A DNA stretch of 64,000 bases from Geobacteraceae bacterium (GTDB lineage: Bacteria > Desulfobacterota > Desulfuromonadia > Geobacterales > Pseudopelobacteraceae): positions 1 to 64,000 of the forward strand of contig JAJTBI010000007.1 of assembly GCA_021286935.1 (NCBI GenBank), read 5' to 3'. Positions 15,895 to 25,320 of this stretch are shown piece after piece. The notes below the pieces were generated by a model. That model did no database searches and was not told the origin of the DNA. It saw only the letters and a list, made by a program, of their open reading frames with translations. Numbering within the stretch: the stretch's first letter is position 1; every line of letters starts with the position of its first letter. The position numbers and the translations under genes are program-made.

Positions 15895-16851
15895 ATGATC
15901 CCTCTCTACCAACAAATACTGCTGGCCATCCTGCTGGACCTGCTGCTGGGCGACCCCCGCTGGCTGCCCCATCCGGTGCAGGGGATCGGCTGGCTGGCCC
16001 AGCGCGCTGAAGCACCGCTGCGACGCCTGATTGCCAATCAAAAACTGGCTGGCGTGGTTGCAGTATTGTGGGTGGTGGGTAGTACCACGCTGATTGGCTT
16101 TGGGCTGTTGAAGGCTGCAGCGCTGCTGCATCCACTGGCTGGAGATGTCGTAGCAATCCTGCTGCTGTACACCTGCTTTGCAACCCGGTCCCTGCATGAC
16201 CATGCCCTGGCGGTCTATCGTCCGCTGAAGGCAGGCGATCTGGTGGAGGCGCGGCAGCGGGCGGGTTGGTTGGTGGGAAGGGATACGGATCAGCTTGATG
16301 AGGGTGAGGTGACCCGTGCTGCAGTGGAGTCGGTGGCGGAAAACACGGTGGATGGCTGTACTGCGCCACTGCTGTACGCCTGTCTAGGAGGGCCGCTGGG
16401 GGCGCTGGCCTACAAGGCGATCAGTACCCTGGACTCTACCTTTGGCTATAAGAATGAACGCTATCTGCAGTTTGGCTGGGGATCAGCCCGGCTGGATGAT
16501 CTGGCCAATCTGATACCCAGCCGCCTGACCGCCCTGCTGACAGTTGCGGCAGCGTTTGTACTGCGGCTGCGTGCGGGCAATGCCTGGAGGATCTTTTGGC
16601 GGGACCGCCACAACCACCCCAGCCCCAACGGCGGTCAGATTGAATCTAGCGTGGCCGGGGCACTGGGGGTGCAACTGGGTGGGGTGAACAGCTACTTTGG
16701 CCAGCCCAGCACCAGGCCGTTTATGGGCGATCCGCTGCAACCGCTGGCAGCGCGGCATATCCTGCAGGCGGTGCAACTGATGTGGCTGGGGTATGGGCTG
16801 GTGGCGCTGATCGGGGTGGGGTGCAGGCTGCTGATCAGTTCAATGTGTTGA
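15895..16851 (+). CDS. cbiB: Adenosylcobinamide-phosphate synthase CbiB
   Basis: The 318-residue membrane protein matches CbiB/CobD-type synthases. It has a hydrophobic N-terminus, L-L-L-G-D-P-R-W-L-P-H-P-V, R-A-A-V-E-S-V-A-E-N-T-V-D-G, and Y-K-A-I-S-T-L-D-S with Y-K-N-E-R. CbiB attaches aminopropanol phosphate to adenosylcobyric acid, using the product of the CobD domain of the fusion upstream. Its stop codon overlaps the -35 box of the ccd promoter. Confidence 0.93.
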   Translation: MIPLYQQILLAILLDLLLGDPRWLPHPVQGIGWLAQRAEAPLRRLIANQKLAGVVAVLWVVGSTTLIGFGLLKAAALLHPLAGDVVAILLLYTCFATRSLHDHALAVYRPLKAGDLVEARQRAGWLVGRDTDQLDEGEVTRAAVESVAENTVDGCTAPLLYACLGGPLGALAYKAISTLDSTFGYKNERYLQFGWGSARLDDLANLIPSRLTALLTVAAAFVLRLRAGNAWRIFWRDRHNHPSPNGGQIESSVAGALGVQLGGVNSYFGQPSTRPFMGDPLQPLAARHILQAVQLMWLGYGLVALIGVGCRLLISSMC

Positions 16852-16884
16852 CAGTGGTTTGTATGCGTATCATAATGCGCATAC
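16848..16884 (+). promoter_or_regulatory. ccdAB promoter and palindromic operator
   Basis: TTGACA (16848-16853) and CATAAT (16871-16876) are separated by 17 bases, a near-consensus sigma-70 promoter. The inverted repeat GTATGCG (16861-16867) with CGCATAC (16878-16884) covers the -10 box. This is the layout expected for autorepression by a CcdA-CcdB complex. GGAGG follows, then the ccdA ATG at 16904. Confidence 0.75.
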
Positions 16885-16903
16885 AAATAGTGGAGGTGTT
16901 CCC

Positions 16904-17149
16904 ATGCAACTGGCATACGATCGTAATGCACCACGTAAAACCGTTAACCTGACGGTTAATAGTGACCTGCTACGGATGATGCGGGCTGAAAAATGTAATT
17001 TTTCCGGTTTTGTAGACAGTGCCATGGAGGCGTATCTGAAACAGCGGGAGCTTGAGCGCTGGAAAGAGGAAAATAAGGCTTCTTTTGAATCGTACAATCA
17101 GATGATTGCAGCGCATGGTCCGATTTCAGAGGAAATGGGACTACTCTAG
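16904..17149 (+). CDS. ccdA: CcdA family antitoxin
   Basis: The ATG at 16904 has a GGAGG site; an upstream in-frame start at 16859 lies inside the promoter. The 81-residue protein has a ribbon-helix-helix DNA-binding N-terminus (R-K-T-V-N-L-T-V-N-S-D-L). The helix around F-S-G-F-V-D-S-A-M-E follows, then a disordered tail with R-W-K-E-E-N that normally neutralises CcdB. It overlaps ccdB by one base. Confidence 0.9.
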   Translation: MQLAYDRNAPRKTVNLTVNSDLLRMMRAEKCNFSGFVDSAMEAYLKQRELERWKEENKASFESYNQMIAAHGPISEEMGLL

Positions 17150-17454
17150 TGGCTCAATTCGATATCTATCACAATCCCATGCCCCGCAGTTCCAAACGGG
17201 CACCGTATCTGCTGGAAATTCAGAGCAACCTGATTGATGCAGTGACGACCTGTGTGATTATCCCGCTTGTGCTTCCTGACAGTTTTATCCCTGCAAAGAT
17301 TCTGAACCCAACCATACCTGTACTTGGTGAACCCTACCTGCTCTGCACGGCGGAGATTACTGCCATACTCCGTTCAAGGCTGGGGCAACCAATACTATCA
17401 GCTGCCCCGTATCGAGCCGAGATTATAGCTGCCATAGATCGATTGCTGGTCTGA
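17149..17454 (+). CDS. ccdB: CcdB family toxin (gyrase poison), altered C-terminus
   Basis: The 101-residue protein has the CcdB pattern Q-F-D-I-Y, then Y-L-L-E-I-Q-S-N-L-I-D, V-I-I-P-L and an A-A-I-D C-terminal helix. The GTG start overlaps the ccdA stop. Known CcdB toxins end with an aromatic/Thr-Gly-Ile tail required for gyrase poisoning. Here the helix ends R-L-L-V and stops, so this tail is missing or altered. It may be a weakened toxin. Confidence 0.88.
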   Translation: MAQFDIYHNPMPRSSKRAPYLLEIQSNLIDAVTTCVIIPLVLPDSFIPAKILNPTIPVLGEPYLLCTAEITAILRSRLGQPILSAAPYRAEIIAAIDRLLV

Positions 17455-17458
17455 AATC

Positions 17459-18448
17459 CTACTCATCCCCCAAATGCTTGTTGGGGATCAGGTAGTTACG
17501 GATGTAATCGCTGACTGCTGCCTCCAGCGAGAGGGTTGCAGCGGTGTAGCCGGTCTGGCGGATCTTCTCGGTCTCGGCGCAGGTGTGGTACTGGTAGGTG
17601 TTACGGATCGATTCCGGCATGTCGATGTAGTCAATGGCCACCGGCAGGTCCATGGCGTTAAAGACTGCTGTTGCCAGCCGGTTCCAGCTGGCGGTGCTGC
17701 CGCCACCCACGTTGAAGATACCGGCTGCCTCGCGGTTGTCAAGAAAGTGCAGGGTCATGGCTGCCGCATCCTTGACATAGACAAAGTCCCGTACCTGCTC
17801 ACCGTCGGCGTAGTCGGGGCGGTGGGATTTGAACAGCTTGAGCCGGCCGGTCTCGGAGATCTGTTCAAAGGCCTTCTGCACCAGGGAACGCATCTCCCCC
17901 TTATGTTGCTCATTGGGGCCGTAGACGTTGTAGTATTTCAACCCTACCAGCTCGGTCAGTAACCCCTGCTGCTGCGCCCAAAGATCAAACAACTGCTTGG
18001 AATAACCGTACATATTCATGGGGCGTAGCTTGGTCAGGCGTGTCTCGTCATCGGAAAAACCAAGCTCGCCGTTGCCGTAGGTGGCAGCGCTGGAGGCATA
18101 GATAAAGCGGGCACCCTGCTCTTTGGCAAACAGTGCAGCCTTGCGGGAGTACTCAAAGTTGTTGCGGATCAGGTAGCTGGCATCCCGTTCCGTGGTGGCA
18201 GAGCAGGCCCCCAGGTGGATGATCGCCTGCAACGGCCCTGAAAGCCGGGATGTCAGGCTGCCGATGTCCAGCAGTGTCTCAAAGGCGTCTTTTTCAAGGT
18301 AATCCCTGAACTTGAGTGGTGCCAGGTTGCGCCACTTTTCAGTCAGACCCAAGTGGTCAACCACCATAATATTTTCACTGCCGCGTTGATTCAGGCCATG
18401 TACAACAGCGCTGCCGATCAGGCCGGCACCTCCGGTTACAATGATCAT
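17459..18448 (-). CDS. hldD: ADP-L-glycero-D-manno-heptose 6-epimerase (HldD)
   Basis: The 329-residue SDR protein starts with the NAD-binding motif T-G-G-A-G-L-I-G-S-A. It has the catalytic Tyr-x-x-x-Lys in Y-G-Y-S-K and the family segment Y-F-N/Y-N-V-Y-G-P-N-E. HldD makes the heptose used for the LPS inner core in the cytoplasm. It is convergent with ccdB with only 4 bases between, and stands alone without other heptose genes in the window. Confidence 0.9.
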   Translation of the reverse strand: MIIVTGGAGLIGSAVVHGLNQRGSENIMVVDHLGLTEKWRNLAPLKFRDYLEKDAFETLLDIGSLTSRLSGPLQAIIHLGACSATTERDASYLIRNNFEYSRKAALFAKEQGARFIYASSAATYGNGELGFSDDETRLTKLRPMNMYGYSKQLFDLWAQQQGLLTELVGLKYYNVYGPNEQHKGEMRSLVQKAFEQISETGRLKLFKSHRPDYADGEQVRDFVYVKDAAAMTLHFLDNREAAGIFNVGGGSTASWNRLATAVFNAMDLPVAIDYIDMPESIRNTYQYHTCAETEKIRQTGYTAATLSLEAAVSDYIRNYLIPNKHLGDE

Positions 18449-18588
18449 GATGTTTTCTCCTTCACTGCATACTTATACAGGATAATTGCGAAAGAATTGC
18501 GTTCTGTCAAACTCATTTCAGAATTGTTTTGTTAAAACAGGCAGGCTACTATCTTTTCTTCCAAGCCCTACTGCAAGGAGATGCTGCC

Positions 18589-20607
18589 ATGCGTTACCGT
18601 TCTGTCTGTCCCTATGACTGTCCTGATGCCTGTGGCCTGCTGGTAACGGTTGAAAATGACAAGGCGATCAAGATTGAGGCTGACCCACATCATCCGATTA
18701 CCCAGGGGCTGATCTGCGGCAAGATGCGGCAGTACCAGCAGACGGTCCATTCGTCCCAGCGTCTGACCACGCCGTTGCTGCGAACCGGTCCCAAGGGAAC
18801 CGGACAGTTTAAGCCGATCAGCTGGGACGAAGCAGCGCAGCTGATCTGTTCGCGCTGGCAGGAGATCATTACCGAGCATGGTGCCGAGGCGATCCTGCCC
18901 TATTCCTATGCCGGCACCATGGGGCTGGTGCAGCGTAATAGCGGCCATCCCTTCTTCCACAAACTGGGGGCAAGCCGTCTGGCCCGCACCATCTGTACTC
19001 CTGCCAAGGATTATGGCTGGAAGGCGGTGATGGGGGATACCCCGGCCATTGATCCGGCTGAGCGTAGCCAGAGCGACCTGATTATTCTCTGGGGACTGAA
19101 TGCCGCTGCCACCAGTATCCACAGCATGGCTGCCACCCAGGCTGCCCGGAAGCGGGGGGCGCAGGTCTGGGCCATTGACACCTATCAGACACCCACCTGT
19201 CAGGCCGTGGACCGGGCGATTATCGTCAAACCGGGCAGTGACAGCGCCCTGGCCCTGGGGATGCTGCAGGTGATGGCGGCAGAAGGGTTGCTGGATCAGG
19301 AGTTTATTGCTGCTCATGTGTCTGGTTTTGAAGAGTTGTGCGCTACGACGCTTTCCGGTTGTACCCCGGAAATAATGGCTGCCATCTGCGGTCTGCCTGC
19401 AGATACGATCAGAGATTTGGCGCGCATATATGCGGCTGCCAAAGCGCCTTTCATCCAGGTGGGTGGTGGCTTGACCCGCTACGGTAACGGTGCCATGACC
19501 ATCCGCTGTATCGCCTGCCTGCCTGCCGTTAGTGGGGCCTGGCAGCGGCCGGGAGGTGGGCTCTTCTGCGGCACCTCCACCGGCGCGGCCTTTCCGTTGC
19601 AGCGGGTCACTCATGAGGATTTTATGGCCAGCCCGACCAGGATAGTGAACATGAACCAGCTGGGGGCAGCCTTGAATAACCTCAATGATCCCAGGGTGAT
19701 GGCGCTGTACGTCTACCACTCCAACCCGGCTGCCATTGCCCCGGACCAGAATGCGGTCATACAGGGGCTGGAGCGGGAGGATCTGTTCACGGTGGTGCAT
19801 GAACGTTTCATGACCGACACCGCCCGCTATGCCGACATCGTCCTGCCTGCCACCAGTTCACTGGAACATCCCGATCTGTACCGCAGTTACGGCAGTTACC
19901 AGGCCCAGCGCTGCAGTAGGGTGATCCCTCCGGTAGGTGAGGCAAAGTCCAATTGGGACACCTTTTGTCTGCTGGCAGCCGGGATGGGCTGGGATGATCG
20001 GTTCTTCAGGCAGTCGGCAGATGACCTGATTGATCAGCTGCTGGCTGAACCCAATGACTGGCGGGATGCTGCAATCACCGGACAGCTCCGCCAGGGGGAG
20101 CCGGTTGTGATGACGCCCCCAAGCTCGCCACGTGGCCCCTGGTTGACACCGTCAGGCAAGATTGAGCTGCGCAATGAGCGGGAATCGCAGCCACTGCCCT
20201 GCCTGTTGCCCACCCATGCCGAGACAGACGGGTTTCCGCTGCGGCTGCAGCCAAGCGTGAGCCTGTACAGCCTGAACTCCAGCTTCAATGAGCGGAATGA
20301 CCTGCTGCAGAAGCGGGGAGAACCAACGCTGCTGATGCACCCTGCTGATGCCGCTGCCCGGCAGTTGCAGGATGGCCAGCCGGTATCTGTCTACAATCAG
20401 CTCGGTTCTGTTGAACTTGCACTGCAGCTAACGGAACAGGTGCCATCCGGCACCGTGGTCAGCGAAGGGGTCTACCGGCTTGATAGCAGCCGTTCCGGGC
20501 GTGGCATTAATGCCTTGACCTCTCAACGTCTGACTGACTGCGGTGAGGGCAGCACCCTCTATGATGTGGCGGTTGAGGTGGCAGCTGCAAAAAAAGCAGG
20601 AAAATAA
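18589..20607 (+). CDS. Molybdopterin-dependent oxidoreductase
   Basis: An AAGGAG site fixes the ATG at 18589 and a longer upstream frame is not needed. The 672-residue protein opens with four cysteines at 7, 11, 15 and 43 (C-P-Y-D-C-P-D-A-C and L-I-C-G-K-M) for a 4Fe-4S cluster. Molybdopterin-binding segments follow, including W-G-L-N-A-A-A, Y-H-S-N-P-A-A and a C-terminal M-x-P-x-D-A domain. A Cys in R-T-I-C-T-P may ligate the metal. There is no signal peptide, so it is likely cytoplasmic. No partner subunit is adjacent and the substrate is unknown. Confidence 0.85.
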   Translation: MRYRSVCPYDCPDACGLLVTVENDKAIKIEADPHHPITQGLICGKMRQYQQTVHSSQRLTTPLLRTGPKGTGQFKPISWDEAAQLICSRWQEIITEHGAEAILPYSYAGTMGLVQRNSGHPFFHKLGASRLARTICTPAKDYGWKAVMGDTPAIDPAERSQSDLIILWGLNAAATSIHSMAATQAARKRGAQVWAIDTYQTPTCQAVDRAIIVKPGSDSALALGMLQVMAAEGLLDQEFIAAHVSGFEELCATTLSGCTPEIMAAICGLPADTIRDLARIYAAAKAPFIQVGGGLTRYGNGAMTIRCIACLPAVSGAWQRPGGGLFCGTSTGAAFPLQRVTHEDFMASPTRIVNMNQLGAALNNLNDPRVMALYVYHSNPAAIAPDQNAVIQGLEREDLFTVVHERFMTDTARYADIVLPATSSLEHPDLYRSYGSYQAQRCSRVIPPVGEAKSNWDTFCLLAAGMGWDDRFFRQSADDLIDQLLAEPNDWRDAAITGQLRQGEPVVMTPPSSPRGPWLTPSGKIELRNERESQPLPCLLPTHAETDGFPLRLQPSVSLYSLNSSFNERNDLLQKRGEPTLLMHPADAAARQLQDGQPVSVYNQLGSVELALQLTEQVPSGTVVSEGVYRLDSSRSGRGINALTSQRLTDCGEGSTLYDVAVEVAAAKKAGK

Positions 20608-20663
20608 CGATAAAATAGGGTACTATGCCGCACTATTTTTGAACAATACGCTTGGAGAGCACC

Positions 20664-21845
20664 ATGAATTTCATCCTTGACCGCTATCTGGCTTTAAAGA
20701 TCAAGACCCGCATTTACCTACTCTGTGGCTGCTACAGTCTCTGCATTATTTTTGGTGTCGGGGCCGGCCGGTCGCTTCCCCTGACCTATTCAATCCTGAC
20801 CACCGCACTGTTTGTGGTGGCTGGGGCCTTCTTTGGCGGTCTGCTGTTCTGGTCGGTCAACGATGCCCTGCAGCGTATCCTTGGCTACCTGAAGGAGATG
20901 ACCGACGGCAATCTGCGCCAGAATATCTCCGCCAAGCGGAATAACGAGATCAGCGCCATCATCCGTTCCATCGCTACCCTGCAGACCGCCATGCAGGGTA
21001 TGATTTCCGGTATCAGGCAGACCTCTGACAGTGTTGCCACCGCCTCGGATCGTCTCCGCCAGACCGCTGAAACCATTGCCGACGGTACCGGCAGCGCAGC
21101 AGCCCAATCCGACGCGGTCAGCCAGTCAGCCGATGGTATGGCCAGCGTTAGCAGTGAGATCGCCTGCAGTTGCGATACCATGTCGGCTATGGCCACCGAG
21201 GCCGAGCAGGTTTCGCGAGAAGGAGAACGGATCATCTCCGGTATGTCGGTGGTGATGGGCAGCATTGAAGGGGTGATGACCGAGACCACCTCTGCAGTCA
21301 AGAACCTGGGGACCACCTCCAACCAGATCGGCGGCATCCTTTCCACCATCGGTGATATTGCTGACCAGACCAACCTGTTGGCGTTAAACGCCGCTATTGA
21401 GGCTGCCCGGGCAGGAGATCAGGGGCGTGGCTTTGCCGTGGTGGCTGACGAAGTGCGGCATCTTGCTGAGCGGACAGCCACTGCAACCCGCGAGATTCAG
21501 GGGATTATCACCGCCCTGCAGCGCGATGTGCGTGCCGTGGTCGGTTCCATGGAACAGAGCGCCGGCAGTGTCCATGAAGGGGGCGAAGGGGTTCGGCTTT
21601 CCTGCGAGGCGATCAGCACCATCCGTGAAAAAATCTGCGAACTGCTGAGCCAGGTCTCCCATGTTGCTTCTGCTGCTGCCCAGCAATCAAGTTCAACCGT
21701 GGCTATTTCCGACAGTATGCATGGTATTACCTCCGTGATCCGCGAGGCAGCCCAGGGGGCTGATGAAACCAAGACCGCAGCAGCCCAGATGGCCTCATCA
21801 TCGGCAGAGCTGCAACAGATGGTCAGTAAATTTAGAATCAATTAG
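20664..21845 (+). CDS. Methyl-accepting chemotaxis protein without a large sensor domain
   Basis: The 393-residue protein has two closely spaced membrane segments (about 14-30 and 38-60) and a HAMP-like linker. The signalling domain has the hairpin tip [18 protein letters not shown]. There is no room for a periplasmic ligand domain, so it may sense membrane or cytoplasmic conditions, or work with a partner. The ATG at 20664 is preferred to a TTG four codons upstream because GGAG precedes it. No che genes are adjacent. Confidence 0.88.
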   Translation: MNFILDRYLALKIKTRIYLLCGCYSLCIIFGVGAGRSLPLTYSILTTALFVVAGAFFGGLLFWSVNDALQRILGYLKEMTDGNLRQNISAKRNNEISAIIRSIATLQTAMQGMISGIRQTSDSVATASDRLRQTAETIADGTGSAAAQSDAVSQSADGMASVSSEIACSCDTMSAMATEAEQVSREGERIISGMSVVMGSIEGVMTETTSAVKNLGTTSNQIGGILSTIGDIADQTNLLALNAAIEAARAGDQGRGFAVVADEVRHLAERTATATREIQGIITALQRDVRAVVGSMEQSAGSVHEGGEGVRLSCEAISTIREKICELLSQVSHVASAAAQQSSSTVAISDSMHGITSVIREAAQGADETKTAAAQMASSSAELQQMVSKFRIN

Positions 21846-21866
21846 CCGTATAAAGAAAGGTATAGT

Positions 21867-22529
21867 ATGCAAAAATCGATACGAACCGCACTTGTTTCCT
21901 GTTTCCTTCTGGTGGCTGCATTGACCGCCCAGGCGGCAGATCAACCGGCAGCACCGGCAACGCCGTCAGCTGCTCCTGCGCCAGCTGCCGTTACAGCTCA
22001 ACCCGCCTTGAAACCTGCTCCCGGTCTGTCGTTGCTGCCAACAGCCAAAGAGGAGGCCAAGCCGGTTGCAACCACAAAGATCGGTGTCGTTGATATCAAC
22101 AAGGTCTCAACTGAAACTGCCATGGGGAAGGCTGCCCAGGCTCAGATCAAGGCACATCAGTCAAAATTGCAAAAGCAGGTAGAGGCAAAGCGTAAGCAGC
22201 TGGACAAGTTTAAGGCTGATACCGAGCGCCAGCTGCCCAGCCTTTCACCCCAGCAGCGCGAAGCAAAATCAAAAGAATTTCAAAAGAAAATTGAAGAATT
22301 CCAGAAGTTTGGTATGAAGGCTGAGAAGGAACTGATGGAGAATCAGCAGAAGCTGACCAAAGCTCTGTTTGAGGCGATTGGCAAGGCTGCCGATGAACAG
22401 GGCAAGGCCAAAGGGCTCGCCGCAGTGGCCACCAACCGTGATCTGCTCTATCTCAGCTCAACTGTTGCCATGGTTGATATCACTGGTGATGTTATTAAAT
22501 CGCTGGATGAGAAGGGTGCCAAGAAGTAA
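21867..22529 (+). CDS. OmpH/Skp-like periplasmic protein
   Basis: The 220-residue product has a signal peptide (1-23) and a Pro/Ala-rich linker (about 25-65). A Skp-type domain beginning K-I-G-V-V-D-I-N-K-V follows, with a long coiled coil (about 85-165) and an L-L-Y-L-S-S end. Skp proteins chaperone outer-membrane proteins. The P/A-rich linker is longer than in the classical Skp. It is followed by a strong terminator. Confidence 0.78.
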   Translation: MQKSIRTALVSCFLLVAALTAQAADQPAAPATPSAAPAPAAVTAQPALKPAPGLSLLPTAKEEAKPVATTKIGVVDINKVSTETAMGKAAQAQIKAHQSKLQKQVEAKRKQLDKFKADTERQLPSLSPQQREAKSKEFQKKIEEFQKFGMKAEKELMENQQKLTKALFEAIGKAADEQGKAKGLAAVATNRDLLYLSSTVAMVDITGDVIKSLDEKGAKK

Positions 22530-22556
22530 CACAGATTCTTGTACACAACGAGTAGG

Positions 22557-22594
22557 AAGGGGGGCTGCCGTAATCGGTAGCCCCCCTTTTGTTT
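22557..22594 (+). terminator. Strong bidirectional intrinsic terminator
   Basis: AAGGGGGGCTGCC and GGTAGCCCCCCTT form an almost perfect stem around a 5-base loop. A T-rich tract follows on the plus strand and an A-rich counterpart lies on the other side. It separates the convergent skp-like and dicarboxylate carrier genes and probably serves both. Confidence 0.93.
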
Positions 22595-22600
22595 TGGCGA

Positions 22601-23929
22601 TTAGAATATGAAGCGCGAGATCACATAGGCCACCACGGTTGAGGTGCTGACACCGATCAGGCCGGGAATCATAAAGCTGTGGTTTAACAGGTACTTGCCG
22701 ATCCGGGTGGTGCCGGTGCGGTCCATGTTTATGGCGGCCAGGTCACTGGGATAGAAGGCAAAGAAGAAGTAGGCGTAGCTGGCAGGCATCAGGCCCAGCA
22801 GCAGCGGGACTGGCAAACCAAGTGCCAGACCCAGCGGCAGGGTGATGGCCAGTGTGGCAGCCTGGCTTTTCACAAAGGCGGAGATACAGAAGGTGGCGAT
22901 GGCAAAGGTCCAAGGGGCCATTTTGACCATGATGCCGATGTTATCAACCAGGAATTTGTTGTTGGCCGAGATAAAGGTATCACTCATCCAGGCGATACCG
23001 AAGATGGAGACAACCGCAATCATACCGGCAGTAAAGACGCTGGAGTGGGCAATATCTTTTGCTTTTACGTTACCGGCAAACATGATGAAGGCGCCAAAGG
23101 CAAGCATGACAAACTGAACGACGGTGGTCATGGCAACCGGTTTGCCATTATGTCCCATCGGCAGCAGGTGGGGGAAACTGGCCAGGAAGATGATCGTACC
23201 AACACCGGCAAAGAACAGCAGCACTGAAAACTTGGCGGTGGTGGAGATTTTCTGATCAAGGGTGGTGACGCTGGCGTTCAGGGAATCACGGAAATCTGGA
23301 TCCTGTAGGCGAGCTTGGAACTCAGGGTCCTTATCCAGATCCTTGCCACGGTTAAAGCTCCAGGCAGCAGCGGCCAGTACACCAACCACGCCGGCAGGCA
23401 TGGTGACCATGATGATGTCGATCAAGGTTACGGGATAGCCAGCCTTGGCGGCGAAACCGAGGAAGAAGGTGACCGCAGCAGCCACCGGACTGGCAGTGAT
23501 ACCCATCTGGGAGGCCACACTGGAAATGGCCATTGGCCGCTCAGGCCGGATACCGGTCTTCAAAGCCACGTCAGAAATAACCGGCAGCAGGGCATAGACG
23601 GCATGGCCGGTGCCGCAGCAGACAGTCAGGAAAAAGGTTGAGAGCGGAGCAAGAATGGTGACGTACTTGGGCTGTGACCTCAGCAGCCGCTCGGTCAACT
23701 GCACCAGATAATCCAGGCCGCCTGCCACCTGCAGGGTTGCCGAGGCGGTAACCACCGCCAGGATGATCAGCATAACCGCAATTGGTGGCTCAGATGGAGC
23801 ACTGCGGAAACCCAGCACCAGCAGTGAGACACCCAGACCGCCGATCAGACCCAGGGCAACACCACCCCGCCGGATACCGATTAAAACTGCACCCAGTACC
23901 AGTATGAATTGAATCCAGAACATTGCCAT
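22601..23929 (-). CDS. dcuB: Anaerobic C4-dicarboxylate exchanger (Dcu family)
   Basis: The ATG at 23929 has a GGAGG site 7 bases upstream, so 442 residues; a longer frame upstream is rejected. Family landmarks are I-G-I-R-R-G-G-V-A-L-G near residue 15, the T-V-C-C-G-T-G-H segment, R-P-M-A-I-S-S-V-A-S-Q-M-G-I-T and the D-P-E-F-Q-A-R-L loop. Dcu proteins exchange fumarate, malate, aspartate and succinate in anaerobic metabolism, which fits Geobacter-type fumarate respiration. DcuA and DcuB cannot be told apart with certainty. Confidence 0.87.
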   Translation of the reverse strand: MAMFWIQFILVLGAVLIGIRRGGVALGLIGGLGVSLLVLGFRSAPSEPPIAVMLIILAVVTASATLQVAGGLDYLVQLTERLLRSQPKYVTILAPLSTFFLTVCCGTGHAVYALLPVISDVALKTGIRPERPMAISSVASQMGITASPVAAAVTFFLGFAAKAGYPVTLIDIIMVTMPAGVVGVLAAAAWSFNRGKDLDKDPEFQARLQDPDFRDSLNASVTTLDQKISTTAKFSVLLFFAGVGTIIFLASFPHLLPMGHNGKPVAMTTVVQFVMLAFGAFIMFAGNVKAKDIAHSSVFTAGMIAVVSIFGIAWMSDTFISANNKFLVDNIGIMVKMAPWTFAIATFCISAFVKSQAATLAITLPLGLALGLPVPLLLGLMPASYAYFFFAFYPSDLAAINMDRTGTTRIGKYLLNHSFMIPGLIGVSTSTVVAYVISRFIF

Positions 23930-24048
23930 GACAGGCCTCCTTGACGTTATGTCGTCTGTTGTGCCCCGCAGGGCGAAAGTAGTAAGAGTTGTCATGGTAG
24001 TGAGCAGACAGCGTGCCAACGCGCTGTGCCATTTGTAAGTAGCTGCTA

Positions 24049-24198
24049 TAACGAAGTTAATTTTGCGTAATGGGGTGTCTAGTAAGAATGAAGGGGTATA
24101 ACGTTGGTTATGATAGCTGTGGTGAGGTTTAGGGTTAGTTGTTTGATATCAGTATGTTAGGTTGTAATAACGAGCGTTATCACTATAACGCCGGTTAT
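24049..24198. promoter_or_regulatory. Array of ATAAC-N4-GTTAT palindromes
   Basis: Three palindromes with the same spacing occur at 24098-24111, 24167-24180 and 24185-24198 (spacers GTTG, GAGC, GCCG). A weaker TAAC-N3-GTTA copy lies at 24049-24059. They lie between the divergent dcuB and the binding-protein gene, so a transcription factor binding this motif could control one or both. I cannot name the factor. Confidence 0.65.
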
Positions 24199-24288
24199 GG
24201 GGGATCTATCTGGGATGCGTGTAACTTTAATGTTTTCAGTGGCGATGCCCAGCATCTGTATGATCTGTTTGTCCTTTGGCGGGCCTCC

Positions 24289-24316
24289 TTGCTTTTGGGG
24301 AATTGCACTGTATACT
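24289..24316 (+). promoter_or_regulatory. Candidate promoter of the binding-protein/kinase pair
   Basis: TTGCTT (24289-24294) and TATACT (24311-24316) are separated by 16 bases. They lie 60 bases before the preferred ATG at 24376 and downstream of the palindrome array. Confidence 0.45.
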
Positions 24317-24375
24317 TTTCTGAACGATCCTTGGTACCTGCCACCGGCAAGCTGATTCTGGCCGAGGAGATTGGT

Positions 24376-25305
24376 ATGTCTGAAGTGACAAAAGAGCGGC
24401 TGCCACTGCTAAACAGGGTGAAGACGATGCGTAACTTGATCCGCTATATATGGTCAATGCACAGCGTTTGCTTTCCAGCTCTGTTTAGCTTTTTTTTGCT
24501 GATTGCAGCAACACCTACTGTCCAGGCAAAAGAAACACTGGTCTGGAGCGTAATCGACTTCCCGCCGTTTCAGATTCTTGATGGAACGTACGCCGCCAGC
24601 GGCAGTTTTGACGGAGAGCTGCAGACGCTGATGGACAAGCTGCCGGAGTTTGAGCACACAATTGTACGTATGAGCTTTGCCCGGCGGAAACAGGAGTTTC
24701 TCAATGGATCTCATATCTGCACACCTGGAATCTTTTTTGCGCCAGCTAAGGAGTTGCATCTTGCAGTGTCAAAACCGGCTCTGACACATCTGGATAATCG
24801 GGTCATATTTCTGAAAAGCAAGGCCGCGCTGTTTGGCCGGGGGAATCCGGTTGACCTGGAAGCCTTGTTCAAACGTAAGAACCTGATTGGAGGGATAGTC
24901 GCCGGAAGATCATATGCGCCTAATATTGATGCGACCATTCGTCGCTATAAAGACAGCCCTAATCTGGTTATTCGTGCCTTGTCAGGGGACCAGCTGTTCC
25001 AAATGCTGCTGAATGGCGATCTGGACTATCTGATCATGTTTTCTCATGAGGCTGCGTTTCAGAATATCCGTATGGGACTGAACGATACGGTGTTAAATCG
25101 ATCAATTGCAGGAACGCCACCGTATCTCTATACCTATGTCGCCTGCACCGGAGATGACTGGGGACATGCTGTTATTAACAAGGTTAATGCAGTCCTGAGC
25201 CGGGAGCGGGGAAAGGATTTCTATAAGCAGTTTTCAGAACGCTGGTACCCGGAAGAAGACCGAAAAAAAGTGCGTCGTTATTATCCGCTCATGCTTGCAG
25301 ACTGA
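24376..25305 (+). CDS. Periplasmic solute-binding-like sensor protein
   Basis: GAGGAG lies 5 bases before the ATG at 24376; starts upstream overlap the operator array. A signal segment (P-A-L-F-S-F-F-L-L-I-A-A, to V-Q-A at about residue 50) is preceded by a long n-region. An alternative ATG at 24427 would give a more normal signal. The mature part resembles family 3 binding proteins, with V-I-D-F-P-P-F and a G-D-L-D-Y-L-I-M segment. It is 15 bases upstream of a hybrid kinase and is probably its periplasmic input. The ligand is unknown. Confidence 0.7.
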   Translation: MSEVTKERLPLLNRVKTMRNLIRYIWSMHSVCFPALFSFFLLIAATPTVQAKETLVWSVIDFPPFQILDGTYAASGSFDGELQTLMDKLPEFEHTIVRMSFARRKQEFLNGSHICTPGIFFAPAKELHLAVSKPALTHLDNRVIFLKSKAALFGRGNPVDLEALFKRKNLIGGIVAGRSYAPNIDATIRRYKDSPNLVIRALSGDQLFQMLLNGDLDYLIMFSHEAAFQNIRMGLNDTVLNRSIAGTPPYLYTYVACTGDDWGHAVINKVNAVLSRERGKDFYKQFSERWYPEEDRKKVRRYYPLMLAD

Positions 25306-25320
25306 AAGGTAAACCGGCTT

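Noticed and set aside
18568-19800. Long minus-strand frame inside the molybdopterin oxidoreductase gene
   Set aside because: The plus strand has all cluster and cofactor motifs; the antisense frame has no family features and reflects GC-rich codon use.
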